Below, piece after piece: positions 34,551 to 43,143 of a stretch of 64,000 bases of DNA (the first letter of the stretch is position 1; every line of letters begins with the position of its first letter). The notes under the pieces were generated by a model. The model was not told the origin of the DNA and did no database searches. It saw nothing but the letters and a program-made list of their open reading frames with translations. Source of the stretch: an uncultured Blautia sp. (GTDB taxonomy: Bacteria > Bacillota > Clostridia > Lachnospirales > Lachnospiraceae); the NCBI GenBank assembly GCA_900542045.1, contig UQMI01000007.1, positions 14,859 through 78,858 on the forward strand, given 5' to 3'. A program made the translations under genes and the position numbers.

Positions 34551-35276
34551 TTACCTCACCTCAATCTGTGCAAATGTTTCTCCAATGGGCGCCTGTATCA
34601 GCAAATCCGCCTGTTTGTCTCTGGGAGTGGGGGACTTGTTGATCACCACCAGGTATTTTCCACGGAAATAATCGATGAGGCTGGCAGCCGGATATACTGC
34701 CAGGCTGGTTCCCCCGATGATCAGCATCTGGGCTTCTGAAATGGCCTGGACAGACCGGGTCAGGACATCTGCATCCAACGCTTCCTCATACAGCACCACG
34801 TCCGGCTTGATGATTCCTCCGCATTCGCATCTGGGAATGCCGCTGGCCGCCTTCATATGGGCAAATCCATAAAACTTTCCGCATTTCATGCAGTAATTGC
34901 GGTATACCGATCCGTGCAGTTCCAGCACATTTTCGCTGCCTGCCATCTGATGCAGGTTGTCAATATTCTGGGTGATCACTGCCCGGAGCTTTCCTGCCTT
35001 CTCCAGCTCGGCCAGCTTCTCATGAGCCGCATTGGGCTTCGCCTTGTCATACAGCATCTTATTGGAATAGAACCGGAAAAATTCACCGGTATTTCGCATA
35101 AAAAAGCTGTGGCTTAAGATCGTCTCCGGCGGATAATCATACTGCTGGTTATACAGGCCGTCTACGCTGCGGAAATCCGGAATCCCGCTTTCCGTGGAAA
35201 CGCCTGCTCCGCCAAAAAACACAATATTCTCACATTCATCCACAAATCTCTGCAATTTTTCCACTGCCTGTTCCAT
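34551..35276 (-). CDS. NAD-dependent protein deacylase (sirtuin, SIR2 family)
   Basis: Removes acyl groups from lysines using NAD+. 241 residues from the ATG at 35276, which has AGGAGG seven bases upstream; the ATG at 35282 is too close. The Rossmann part has FFGGAGVSTESGIPDFR and TQNIDNLHQMAG, the catalytic His is in LELHGSVYRNYC, and zinc ligands are CMKC and a later CEC. The final NAD motif is GGTSLAVYPAAS. The sequence is bacterial class U-like. It sits between srtB and DUF951. The symbol cobB would apply by family only. Confidence 0.95.
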   Translation of the reverse strand: MEQAVEKLQRFVDECENIVFFGGAGVSTESGIPDFRSVDGLYNQQYDYPPETILSHSFFMRNTGEFFRFYSNKMLYDKAKPNAAHEKLAELEKAGKLRAVITQNIDNLHQMAGSENVLELHGSVYRNYCMKCGKFYGFAHMKAASGIPRCECGGIIKPDVVLYEEALDADVLTRSVQAISEAQMLIIGGTSLAVYPAASLIDYFRGKYLVVINKSPTPRDKQADLLIQAPIGETFAQIEVR

Positions 35277-35299
35277 TCTCATCCCTCCTGTTTTTCTTC

Positions 35300-36097
35300 T
35301 TACACTTCATCAATCCGGATTGCCTGCACCACATAGCGGGTAGACTCATTCCCCGTGCAGGTGGACAGTGTGATCACCTTGTCCTTCACATCCACTTCCA
35401 TATCTCTAGTCTCAATCTCAGAATTTTCCTTCATGGCTTCCACATATTCCTGGAATTCCTTATCCGGACCTTTGAATAAAGTATACGTGTCACTGTTCAC
35501 CGGAGTGACATAAGCTGAAAAAATCTCGTACCGGTAATCTCCTTCTGGCGTCAGGATCCATATGTAGGGACTTTTCCCGTAGGCATCTTCCCGAAATTCC
35601 TTCAGCTTGCCGAACATGGATCCATTCTTCATATTATGTCCGTAAATAATCGTATTGCAGTCACTGAAATCTCCCTGATTCGTATACTCCAAAAAGATGG
35701 ATCCGGCAAAATTATAGGTGCCTTCATAAGTATGATGCAGGTACTCGTCGTTATCCTCTCCCTGCACCACCGGATAACTGACATCGATTCCTTCTATATA
35801 TATCCATCCCACCACATCAGGATTGATCTTCTTCAGTTCTTCAAAATCCACCGTAATAGGCGGCTGAGGGGTATCCTCTTCTTCCTCTGTTTCTTCTTCA
35901 TCTGCCTGCTTCTGATTGGGATTCTCCGATACGGCAAGCTCTTCCAGCTGGTTGTATTCATCCACGCCTTTCTTATATTCAGAATAGATTGAATAAAGCT
36001 GATATGCGGCAAATAAAAATACCCCTATGGCAATCACCAGCAGAAACGTCAGCAGAAAATCGGTAAACGTTTTCTTTTTATTTTGCTTTTTCTTCAT
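35300..36097 (-). CDS. srtB: Class B sortase
   Basis: Membrane-anchored transpeptidase of 265 residues. After a basic N-terminus there is one membrane helix (about 14-34), an acidic linker (55-78, rich in Glu), and the sortase domain: catalytic H154 (IYGHNM), C247 (TLSTCTG) and R254. The pattern PVVQGEDNDEYLHHTYEG is class B. The ATG at 36097 follows AAGGAG by seven bases. No NPQTN-like sorting signal was seen in any protein of this window, so its substrates are elsewhere. It is divergent from the large Ig-like protein gene. Confidence 0.93.
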   Translation of the reverse strand: MKKKQNKKKTFTDFLLTFLLVIAIGVFLFAAYQLYSIYSEYKKGVDEYNQLEELAVSENPNQKQADEEETEEEEDTPQPPITVDFEELKKINPDVVGWIYIEGIDVSYPVVQGEDNDEYLHHTYEGTYNFAGSIFLEYTNQGDFSDCNTIIYGHNMKNGSMFGKLKEFREDAYGKSPYIWILTPEGDYRYEIFSAYVTPVNSDTYTLFKGPDKEFQEYVEAMKENSEIETRDMEVDVKDKVITLSTCTGNESTRYVVQAIRIDEV

Positions 36098-36118
36098 CGT
36101 CACACTCCTTTTCGTTCT

Positions 36119-36147
36119 ATTATAATGACTGTGCTTTTATCTGGCAA
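36119..36147 (-). promoter_or_regulatory. Promoter of srtB
   Basis: On the minus strand TTGCCA (36142-36147), 17 bases, TATAAT (36119-36124), just upstream of the srtB start. Confidence 0.8.
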
Positions 36148-36180
36148 GAAAAAAAGGAACCCCTCCGCTGCATGTTCCGT
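36148..36180 (-). terminator. Terminator-like hairpin just upstream of the srtB promoter
   Basis: GGAAC / GTTCC arms with a GC-rich loop are followed on the minus strand by TTTTTTTCTTG. No minus-strand gene precedes it within several hundred bases, so it may insulate srtB from antisense transcription. The stem is short. Confidence 0.4.
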
Positions 36181-36209
36181 TTTTCTCCCTTTCCGGTACC
36201 GAATAATTT

Positions 36210-36238
36210 CTTGTGCTTCCCTGATTTATCGTGTATAA
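36210..36238 (+). promoter_or_regulatory. Possible promoter of the Ig-like secreted protein gene
   Basis: TTGTGC (36210-36215), 17 bases, TATAAT (36233-36238). This implies a leader of about 260 bases; a second TATAAT at about 36451 offers a shorter alternative. Nothing else in 36239-36505 is recognised. Confidence 0.45.
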
Positions 36239-36505
36239 TTCAAGTAACAATTTCTTAACATTTCGGTCTTTTCCACAGCAGCCGCAAAAAGTCAGCCATA
36301 CTTTCACAAACATATCTCGACTGCAAAGCTCTACTCCTGACCGAACAATCGACCGGAGGGAAAACAGCTTCCCGCTGCTGCCGACTGTCTGTAACACATC
36401 GCCTGCAGAATCAGGAACTCTTTTCCTTCTGATCTGTTTTTTGTTACCCGTATAATACCCGTTGTTTCATCTTAATTCACAAGCAAAAAAAGAGGCATTT
36501 GATTC

Positions 36506-39181
36506 ATGAAACGACTTTTTTCCATTTTCCTGACCGTGACTTTATGTACGGGGCTGCTCACCACTGCCGCTGCAGGGAGCTTTCAGCCAGAACTCCCGGC
36601 AGAGCAGGAGGGATTTTCTGTGGCAACAGAATCTGACGATTTCTCCACATCTGACAACGATACGGACACAGAGGGATTCTCCGCTTCGTCGGAAGAAGAC
36701 GAGGGCAATTTGCTGGCGGAGACAGTGGCTCAGGTAAATTATCTGGATTACGATGCAGATACAGGCCAATTTGTCACCGCTCAGGCAGAAAATGTAATTG
36801 TTATTGATGAAAATACGACCACATGGGGAGATAGTGGTAAAGAAACCTGGTATCTGGCCAGAGGAACGGTGACGATTCCTGACATGGTCACGGTCAACGG
36901 TACTGTAAATCTGATCCTGGAAGACGGATGCAATCTGACATCTGTGCAAAATATTTACATGCCTGCTGCTCCCCGAGACTCCACTACTACACTTAACATC
37001 TATGCCCAAAGCGAGGGAGATTCCATGGGGAGCCTGACGGCATCCGGCGCTCCCACTAGCAATTCAAATGAATTCTACTCTGCCATCGGTAACAGAGCCC
37101 CGCTTCAGGGCAGCGGCTACAGCCTTTACGACAGCGCTCTGTGTGTCTACGGCGGCATTGTGACTGCAAATTCTCCGGACTATGCTGCAAATAACAATGA
37201 ACAATTTGGTATTCTCTTGGATAAAATAGATATCTACGGCGGCATTGTCAATGCCTATGGTAGCAATTGTGCTGTTTCTTCCCAGATTATTGCTTCTGTA
37301 TATTACAGCCAGCTTACTGTCCATGGCGGCACCCTCAATGCCGAAGGTGGGATGTATGGCATTGCCTATTTTTCCCTTACTCTCAACGGCGGAACTGTCA
37401 ACGCATCCGGAACTACCAGCGCTGTCTATGCTGCTGAAAGCAGTGCCGAAGACGGAATTTGTATAAACGACGGCACTCTGAACGCCACCGGCGGTTCTTA
37501 TGGTATCCAGGTTTATGACACCAATTTTCAAGTGAAGGGAGGGACAGTCAATACCTCCGGTCGTGAAGCGGGGACTCACCTGTACATCAGCCAGTTCAAC
37601 ATTACTGGCGGAACAGTAAACTCCTCCAGCGACCAAACTGGCATCATCAGTGAAAGATCGACATTAAACATTAACGGAGGAATTGTCAATGTCCTTGGCA
37701 ATCTGTCCGGAGGAACTTATGCCGGTATAGATCTTAATGAAATAGACCACTCTCCCGGTGTCAGTGAATCACCCTCTCTTATCGTCGACGGCGGTATTCT
37801 GGTCGCAGAGGGAGAACCGCCTGTCAATGTACAGCAAGGAAGCTCTGAATATAAGAATGGTATTGTCATGGAAAACACCGCTGGGACTGTCTACGCCACT
37901 GAGACGCCAGACAGCTTTACCCTGACGACAGACTGGACACTGGAGGAGAACAAAACTCTGCATGTCCCCGAGAACGTCACTCTGACCATCCAGGAAGGCA
38001 CAACTCTGACAGTCGAAGGCGCCCTTAACATTTTAGGCACAGTACGCAATGAGGGCGATGTTTATATAGACGGTGACAGCGGTCAGATAACCGGCACCGG
38101 AACTTTTGAAGGAAATTCAGCTGTACAGCTTGGTATCAGCCTGGACCGCACTTCCCTTTCTCTTACCACTGGAAACACTTCCCAGCTGACAGCCACAGTT
38201 TTTCCCGCTGATACCCCGGTCACCTGGTCTTCCAGCAATACCGACGTAGCAACGGTCAGCGGATCCGGTACAGTCACAGCAGTGGGCCCGGGCACTGCTG
38301 TCATCACCGCAAGCGCCGGCGGCTGCACTGCCACATGCACAGTAACCGTCTCCGTTCCCATCACCGGCATTACCTTGAGCCCGGCCACACTGGATCTGGC
38401 TGTGAACGGCCAGGAAACTCTCACTGCTGCTGTGGAACCGGCAGATGCCGACCAGACTGTCACATGGACTTCTGATAATCCGGCAGTAGCTTCCGTGGAC
38501 GCCTCCGGCACCGTTACAGGTGTGGGCAAGGGAACTGCTGTCGTTACCGCAACTACTGCAGACGGAGCCTACCAGGCTTCCTGTACCGTTACAGTACCGG
38601 CCCAGCCTGCCTCCACTGTCTTGTCCGTCACTGACCACACCACTTCCTCCGTTACTCTTTCCTGGGATGCTGTAGAGGAAGCTGAGGGCTATACTATCTG
38701 GTACCGTTCCGAAGACGATACCGATATGCGCCGTACCATTATCTGGGATAAGGACACCACTTCCTGGACCAGAAACGGACTGGAGCCCGGCACCAAATAT
38801 TTCTTTGCCATTCGTTCCTGGGTCACTGATGCTGACGGGAATTACATCTTCAGCGATGTATCCCCCACCCAGCGAGGCACCACAAAACCAGAGGCCGCCA
38901 GTATCCAGTCCGTATCCGTATCCGATGGATATGTGAAAGTACGGCTGGACGGTGAAGCCGAAGGAGCCGAAAGATATTCCATGTGCTATGCTTCCCGCTC
39001 CAATGGGTTCACCAGCGGAAACTTCCAGGTAGGCATCCATACTTCCTATACCATCCGTACCATGACAGAACCTCTGGACAAAGGCACCTGGTATATCTGT
39101 GTGAAATCCTATCGGAATCTTGGAAACAGCAAGCGCGTATACGGCGACTGGTCCAACGTGGTGAAGATCACCGTAGAATAA
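36506..39181 (+). CDS. Secreted multi-domain protein: beta-helix-like region, two Big_2 and FN3-like domains
   Basis: An 891-residue exported protein. A signal peptide (about 1-24) is followed by a Ser/Glu/Asp-rich segment. Residues about 180-460 hold short repeats of the GGTVNASG kind, which look like a right-handed beta-helix of the adhesin or carbohydrate-binding type. Residues about 545-620 and 622-700 are two bacterial Ig-like Big_2 domains (LSLTTGNTSQLTATVFP, VTWSSSNTDVATVSG). Two FN3-like modules follow. There is no LPxTG or NPQTN signal, membrane anchor or wall-binding repeat at the end, so release or non-covalent binding is expected. Probable surface or matrix binding (inference). 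AGAGG precedes the ATG. Confidence 0.85.
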   Translation: MKRLFSIFLTVTLCTGLLTTAAAGSFQPELPAEQEGFSVATESDDFSTSDNDTDTEGFSASSEEDEGNLLAETVAQVNYLDYDADTGQFVTAQAENVIVIDENTTTWGDSGKETWYLARGTVTIPDMVTVNGTVNLILEDGCNLTSVQNIYMPAAPRDSTTTLNIYAQSEGDSMGSLTASGAPTSNSNEFYSAIGNRAPLQGSGYSLYDSALCVYGGIVTANSPDYAANNNEQFGILLDKIDIYGGIVNAYGSNCAVSSQIIASVYYSQLTVHGGTLNAEGGMYGIAYFSLTLNGGTVNASGTTSAVYAAESSAEDGICINDGTLNATGGSYGIQVYDTNFQVKGGTVNTSGREAGTHLYISQFNITGGTVNSSSDQTGIISERSTLNINGGIVNVLGNLSGGTYAGIDLNEIDHSPGVSESPSLIVDGGILVAEGEPPVNVQQGSSEYKNGIVMENTAGTVYATETPDSFTLTTDWTLEENKTLHVPENVTLTIQEGTTLTVEGALNILGTVRNEGDVYIDGDSGQITGTGTFEGNSAVQLGISLDRTSLSLTTGNTSQLTATVFPADTPVTWSSSNTDVATVSGSGTVTAVGPGTAVITASAGGCTATCTVTVSVPITGITLSPATLDLAVNGQETLTAAVEPADADQTVTWTSDNPAVASVDASGTVTGVGKGTAVVTATTADGAYQASCTVTVPAQPASTVLSVTDHTTSSVTLSWDAVEEAEGYTIWYRSEDDTDMRRTIIWDKDTTSWTRNGLEPGTKYFFAIRSWVTDADGNYIFSDVSPTQRGTTKPEAASIQSVSVSDGYVKVRLDGEAEGAERYSMCYASRSNGFTSGNFQVGIHTSYTIRTMTEPLDKGTWYICVKSYRNLGNSKRVYGDWSNVVKITVE

Positions 39182-39280
39182 AGCGTACACAGAAATTCCA
39201 TTTGGGAACAAGAATATCACGCCGGTGCCTCTCCACAGGAAGGCATCGGCTGCCGGTAAATTCTGCTTTCCTGACATAAA

Positions 39281-39348
39281 AAAGAGACAATCCTGTAGAA
39301 TCCAGACTTTTTCAATATCCTGGATTTCTATAAGAATTGTCTCTTTTT
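39281..39348 (+). terminator. Terminator of the Ig-like protein gene
   Basis: Long stem: AAAGAGACAAT and inner TAGAATCCAG pair with CTGGATTTCTA and ATTGTCTCTTT, followed by TTCATTTCC on the plus strand. Confidence 0.88.
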
Positions 39349-39458
39349 CATTTCCTTTTAAATTCAGAACGGTCTTATGTCGCTTTTATCTGTATTCTGG
39401 TGATCTCTATACAGTCCTCAATTAAAATTGCTGATCCGTGCCATGCCGAAAACTTTTT

Positions 39459-39882
39459 GTTCAGCACGGATCCCAATTTCCGGCCTTCCCACTGTACTCA
39501 TAAACGGTTTGGTTCGGCACTCATTCCGGTTTCCGGCTTTTCCACTGTACTCATGGCCGGGTTCGTTCGGCACTCATTCCGGTTTCCGGCTTTTCCACTG
39601 TACTTATGGCCGGGTTCGTTCGGCACAGATCCCAATTTCCGGCTTTTCCACTGTACTCATGAACGGTTCGGTTCGGCACTCATTCCGGTTTCCGGCTTTT
39701 CCACTGTACTCATGACCGGGTTCGTTCGGCACAGATCACGATTTCCATGATTTCCCCCGTATATCATGCCGGATTCGTTCGGCACAAACAGCAATTTTCA
39801 AATTTCCCACCGTATGACAAAATCAAAAATACGGTACAAATTCCAACTTTTAAGATTCCCACTGTACGACAGTATTAAAAAA
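39459..39882. repeat. 53-bp tandem repeat array B (8 units)
   Basis: Units begin at 39459, 39512, 39565, 39618, 39671, 39724 and 39777 (GTTCGGCAC or GTTCAGCAC), and a decayed eighth at 39830, with an exact 53-bp period. Each has a CCGGCTTTTCC core, CACTGTACTCATG and a CCGG before the next unit. Central units are nearly identical; the last two drift. The array lies between the Ig-like gene and the oppositely oriented tRNA. No coding frame is maintained. The rest of 39349-40006 holds nothing else recognised. Confidence 0.95.
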
Positions 39883-40006
39883 TACAACTCTGACAAATTT
39901 GGAACGGGAATTTCTACTCCGCGGGAAATTCCATCCCATAGAATCCTGGAAATAAAACAAATCCCTGCTGTAAAACATTCAGCTTTCCTTTCACATAAAA
40001 GAAAAA

Positions 40007-40028
40007 AGCCCGGGCTCTTGGCCGGACT
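40007..40028 (-). terminator. Terminator of the tRNA gene
   Basis: On the minus strand AGTCCGG pairs with CCGGGCT (one G-T pair), followed by TTTTTTC. Confidence 0.75.
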
Positions 40029-40041
40029 GCATGCATAAAAA

Positions 40042-40115
40042 TAGCGGGGACAGGATTTGAACCTGCGACCTTCGGGTTATGAGCCCGACGAGCTTCCAGA
40101 CTGCTCCACCCCGCG
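40042..40115 (-). tRNA. Initiator tRNA-fMet (anticodon CAT)
   Basis: A 74-base tRNA on the minus strand. It has the initiator signatures: three G-C pairs in the anticodon stem (TCGGGCTCATAACCCGA) and no Watson-Crick pair at position 1:72 (C against T). The T-arm GGTTCAAATCC is intact and CCA is not encoded. The D-arm region GGAGCAGTCTGGAAGCTC is normal for this family. Confidence 0.97.
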
Positions 40116-40147
40116 TCATCTTTTATATAATATATTCACTAGAATTA

Positions 40148-40176
40148 ATTATATTCCTGTAAAATACATTTGTCAA
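40148..40176 (-). promoter_or_regulatory. Consensus promoter of tRNA-fMet
   Basis: Minus-strand TTGACA (40171-40176), 17 bases, TATAAT (40148-40153), a perfect sigma-A match. The spacer 40177-40430 shows only weak GCCTGG-type direct repeats and no gene. Confidence 0.92.
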
Positions 40177-40430
40177 CGATATGCCGACACTTTTTTCAAA
40201 AAATTATTGCTGTCGCATACAAATATACCCGGAATATCCACACACCTTACTGCCTGGAGATATTCCTACATCATATTGCCTGGGATTATTCAAAAACCGT
40301 ACTGCCAGGGGACATCCAATCACCATCTGTCTGTACCCCTGACCGTACGGTCTTTGTTGAAAGTCAATATTCCGCCGTTCCGCAAACGCAGGCGCAGCCT
40401 GAGCTTTTACTCTGCTATCTTATAAAAAAC

Positions 40431-41204
40431 TTATTTCTCCACAAGCTCGTCCAGGGAACAGATCTCGATTCCTTCTGCTGTAAGAGTGTTCCGGATTTTT
40501 TCCACAAAAGCAAGCGCCTTGGCTCCGTCTCCGTGCACACAGATAGAATCTGCCTGAATGGGAATATCCTTACCGGTGATGGCGGTCACTTTCTTCTCCT
40601 TGATCATGCGGACTACCCGGGCAACCGCTTCGTCCTCATCTGTGATCATGGAACCTTCTTTTCTGCGGTTCACCAGTGTGCCGTCCTCTTCATAGGCGCG
40701 ATCCGCAAATACTTCCATAGCAGTGCGCAGTCCCATATCCTTCGCTGCCCTTGCCAGTTCTCCGCCGGACAGCGCCAGCACGATCAATTCCGGGTCAATG
40801 GCCTTTATGGCTTCACAGATGGCCCTGGACAGCTCATAGTCCTTGGCCGCCATATTATACAGTGCCCCATGGGGTTTCACATGCTGCAGCTTCACACCTG
40901 CAGCTTTGCAGAAGCCCTGAAGAGCTCCGATCTGATACAGGGTATAAGCCTTTGCCTCAGCCGGGCTGACCTTCATTTCTCTCCGGCCAAAGCCCATAAG
41001 ATCCGGAAATCCGGGATGGGCACCCACACGAATACCTGCTTCCTTTGCCATGGCAATGGTCTTCTCCATCACCACGGGATCCGATGCATGATATCCACAG
41101 GCCACATTGGCCGAGGTGATCAGCGGAATCACTTTATCATCCATTCCCAGTTTATAATTTCCAAAGCTCTCTCCCAGATCACTGTTCAAGTCCACACGAT
41201 ACAT
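40431..41204 (-). CDS. pxpA: 5-oxoprolinase subunit A (LamB/YcsF family)
   Basis: Component of the prokaryotic ATP-dependent 5-oxoprolinase, which opens pyroglutamate to glutamate. The 257-residue LamB/YcsF protein starts VDLNSDLGESFGNYKLG and has NVACGYHASDP, VGAHPGFPDLMGFGRR and KPHGALYN, all family hallmarks. It is the last gene of pxpB-pxpC-accB-accC-pxpA, so all three Pxp subunits are present. GGGGAAAG precedes the ATG. Confidence 0.95.
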   Translation of the reverse strand: MYRVDLNSDLGESFGNYKLGMDDKVIPLITSANVACGYHASDPVVMEKTIAMAKEAGIRVGAHPGFPDLMGFGRREMKVSPAEAKAYTLYQIGALQGFCKAAGVKLQHVKPHGALYNMAAKDYELSRAICEAIKAIDPELIVLALSGGELARAAKDMGLRTAMEVFADRAYEEDGTLVNRRKEGSMITDEDEAVARVVRMIKEKKVTAITGKDIPIQADSICVHGDGAKALAFVEKIRNTLTAEGIEICSLDELVEK

Positions 41205-41220
41205 AAATCTTTCCCCTTTC

Positions 41221-42567
41221 TCAGCTGATATTCATAATGGTTTCGATAAATCCCGTATCTGCTCTTCCGTCGCAGAAAACAGGATGGCGCAGAATCTGAT
41301 ACTGGAAATCCAGATTGGTCTCCACCCCCATAATCAGCATTTCATCCAGCGCGGACCGCATCTTCTGCAGAGCCGCTTCCCGGTCGGGCGCATGAACGAT
41401 TACCTTTGCGATCATGGAATCGTATTCGGACGGGATCCGATAGCCGGTATACAATCCCGTATCCACACGCACTCCGTTGCCTGCCGGCAGATGCATGTGC
41501 TGAATCACACCGGGACTGGGCATGAAATTCTTCTCCGGGATCTCCGCATTAATCCGGCATTCAATGGCATGGCCCCGGATCTGAATGTCCTCCTGACGAA
41601 AGCTCAGCGGCTCTCCCATGGCAACCCGGATCTGCTCAATGATCAGATCGGTTCCGGTCACCATTTCCGTTACCCCGTGCTCCACCTGGATCCTGGTGTT
41701 CATTTCCATAAAATAAAACTGTCCGCTGGTATCCACAATAAACTCAATGGTACCCGCATTGGTATATCCCACTGTCTTTGCCGCCAGGACCGCGCAGCGG
41801 TTCATTTCCTGCCGGGTTTCCTCTGTAATGGCCGGAGACGGCGATTCCTCGATCAGCTTCTGATGATTTCTCTGTACGGAACAGTCTCTCTCTCCCAGAG
41901 CCACCACATTTCCCTGGGTATCTGCCATGATCTGTATCTCCACATGACGGGGATTCTGAATAAACCGCTCAATATACATGGTGTCATCCCCAAAGGCGTT
42001 GGCAGACTCTCTCTGTGCCATGTTGAACTGAAATTCGAATTCATCTTCTGACTGTGCCACACGCATACCCTTGCCGCCGCCTCCGGAAGAAGCTTTGATC
42101 ATCACCGGATATCCGATTTCTCTGGCCAGAGCTTTTCCCACTTCTGCGTCATAGACCGGCTCTTTGGTGCCGGGTACCACAGGCACGCCCGCTTCCATCA
42201 TGGTCCGGCGGGCCTGGGATTTATTTCCCATTTTATCAATGACATCGGCTTCAGGACCGATAAACGTAATGCCGTTTTCCTTGCATCGCCTTACGAATTC
42301 ACTGTTTTCCGACAAAAAACCAAAACCGGGATGGATCGCATCCGCTCCCATATTTCTGGCTGCCGTAATAATCTGATCCATATTCAGGTAACTGTTTTTC
42401 GCAGGTCCCTCGCCAATGCAGATCCGCTGATCTGCCAGCTGCACATGGAGGCTTTTGGTATCTTCCTTGGAATAGACAGCCACACTGCGAATGCCCATAT
42501 TTCTGCAGGCACGGATGATACGAACTGCAATTTCTCCACGGTTGGCAATCAAAATCTTATTAAACAC
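41221..42567 (-). CDS. accC: Biotin carboxylase
   Basis: ATP-dependent carboxylation of biotin on the carrier protein. 448 residues with MFNKILIANRGEIAVRIIRAC, the glycine-rich ATP loop KASSGGGGKGMR, ERDCSVQRNHQKLIEE and EMNTRIQVEHGVTE. The start codon is GTG at 42567, with AAAGGAGG eight bases upstream. It sits inside the 5-oxoprolinase operon next to accB, and there are no accA/accD carboxyltransferase genes here, so its CO2 acceptor may belong to the Pxp system rather than to fatty acid synthesis (inference). Confidence 0.95.
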   Translation of the reverse strand: MFNKILIANRGEIAVRIIRACRNMGIRSVAVYSKEDTKSLHVQLADQRICIGEGPAKNSYLNMDQIITAARNMGADAIHPGFGFLSENSEFVRRCKENGITFIGPEADVIDKMGNKSQARRTMMEAGVPVVPGTKEPVYDAEVGKALAREIGYPVMIKASSGGGGKGMRVAQSEDEFEFQFNMAQRESANAFGDDTMYIERFIQNPRHVEIQIMADTQGNVVALGERDCSVQRNHQKLIEESPSPAITEETRQEMNRCAVLAAKTVGYTNAGTIEFIVDTSGQFYFMEMNTRIQVEHGVTEMVTGTDLIIEQIRVAMGEPLSFRQEDIQIRGHAIECRINAEIPEKNFMPSPGVIQHMHLPAGNGVRVDTGLYTGYRIPSEYDSMIAKVIVHAPDREAALQKMRSALDEMLIMGVETNLDFQYQILRHPVFCDGRADTGFIETIMNIS

Positions 42568-42589
42568 AGTTCCAACCTCCTTTGTCCTC

Positions 42590-43036
42590 CTATAATTTCT
42601 TCACACGGAACAGAGGCTGGCCATATTCCACCTTCTGTTCGTTGCTCACCAGCACTGCTTCAATCTCACAGTCAAATTCACTCTGAATCTCATTCATCAG
42701 TTTCATGGCTTCCAGGATACAAACCGTCTGGCCATTTTTCACCTGATCTCCCACCTTTACGAAGGCCGGCGCATCCGGTGCAGGTGCAGAATAAAAAGTC
42801 CCTACAATAGGAGAAGTAATAAAGAGCTTTTCATCCTCTTCTGTCTCTGGCGCCTGTGTTTCGGCCTGAGGTGCCGCTGCCGGCACAGGTGCTCCCATGG
42901 GAACGCCCGGCGCGATTACCGGCGGATGATCCAGTTTGCTCATGGTGATCTTCACATCTCCCTCTTTGTAAGTAAATTCCGTCAGAGAAGAATTTTCAAT
43001 TATCTTAACAAGGCTTTCAATTTTTTCTAAATCCAT
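42590..43036 (-). CDS. accB: Biotin carboxyl carrier protein
   Basis: A 148-residue carrier. An N-terminal segment (MDLEKIESLVKIIENSSLTEF) as in AccB is followed by a Pro/Ala linker (about 38-68) and the biotinyl domain with the thumb region and EAMKLMNEI, whose Lys112 is biotinylated. The ATG at 43036 follows AAGGAG; the 29-codon upstream extension is not supported. It lies 22 bases before accC and after pxpC. Confidence 0.95.
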   Translation of the reverse strand: MDLEKIESLVKIIENSSLTEFTYKEGDVKITMSKLDHPPVIAPGVPMGAPVPAAAPQAETQAPETEEDEKLFITSPIVGTFYSAPAPDAPAFVKVGDQVKNGQTVCILEAMKLMNEIQSEFDCEIEAVLVSNEQKVEYGQPLFRVKKL

Positions 43037-43143
43037 GCGTATTTCTCCTTTTCTATCATGATGGGCGCCGTGCAGCTTCCCAGGACAAACACCTGGCCAC
43101 ACTGCTCCGCACCGGTTCCTCACTTACAGCTGCCATTTTTTCT

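Noticed and set aside
36137-36397. Minus-strand frame of 86 codons upstream of srtB
   Set aside because: It overlaps the srtB promoter and a terminator-like hairpin, has no ribosome binding site, and the product is not recognisable.
39459-39882. Array B as a CRISPR
   Set aside because: The whole 53-bp unit is repeated with no unique spacers, and there are no cas genes.
40201-40330. GCCTGG-type direct repeats between the tRNA and pxpA
   Set aside because: Three short similar stretches with uneven spacing; too weak to separate from chance.
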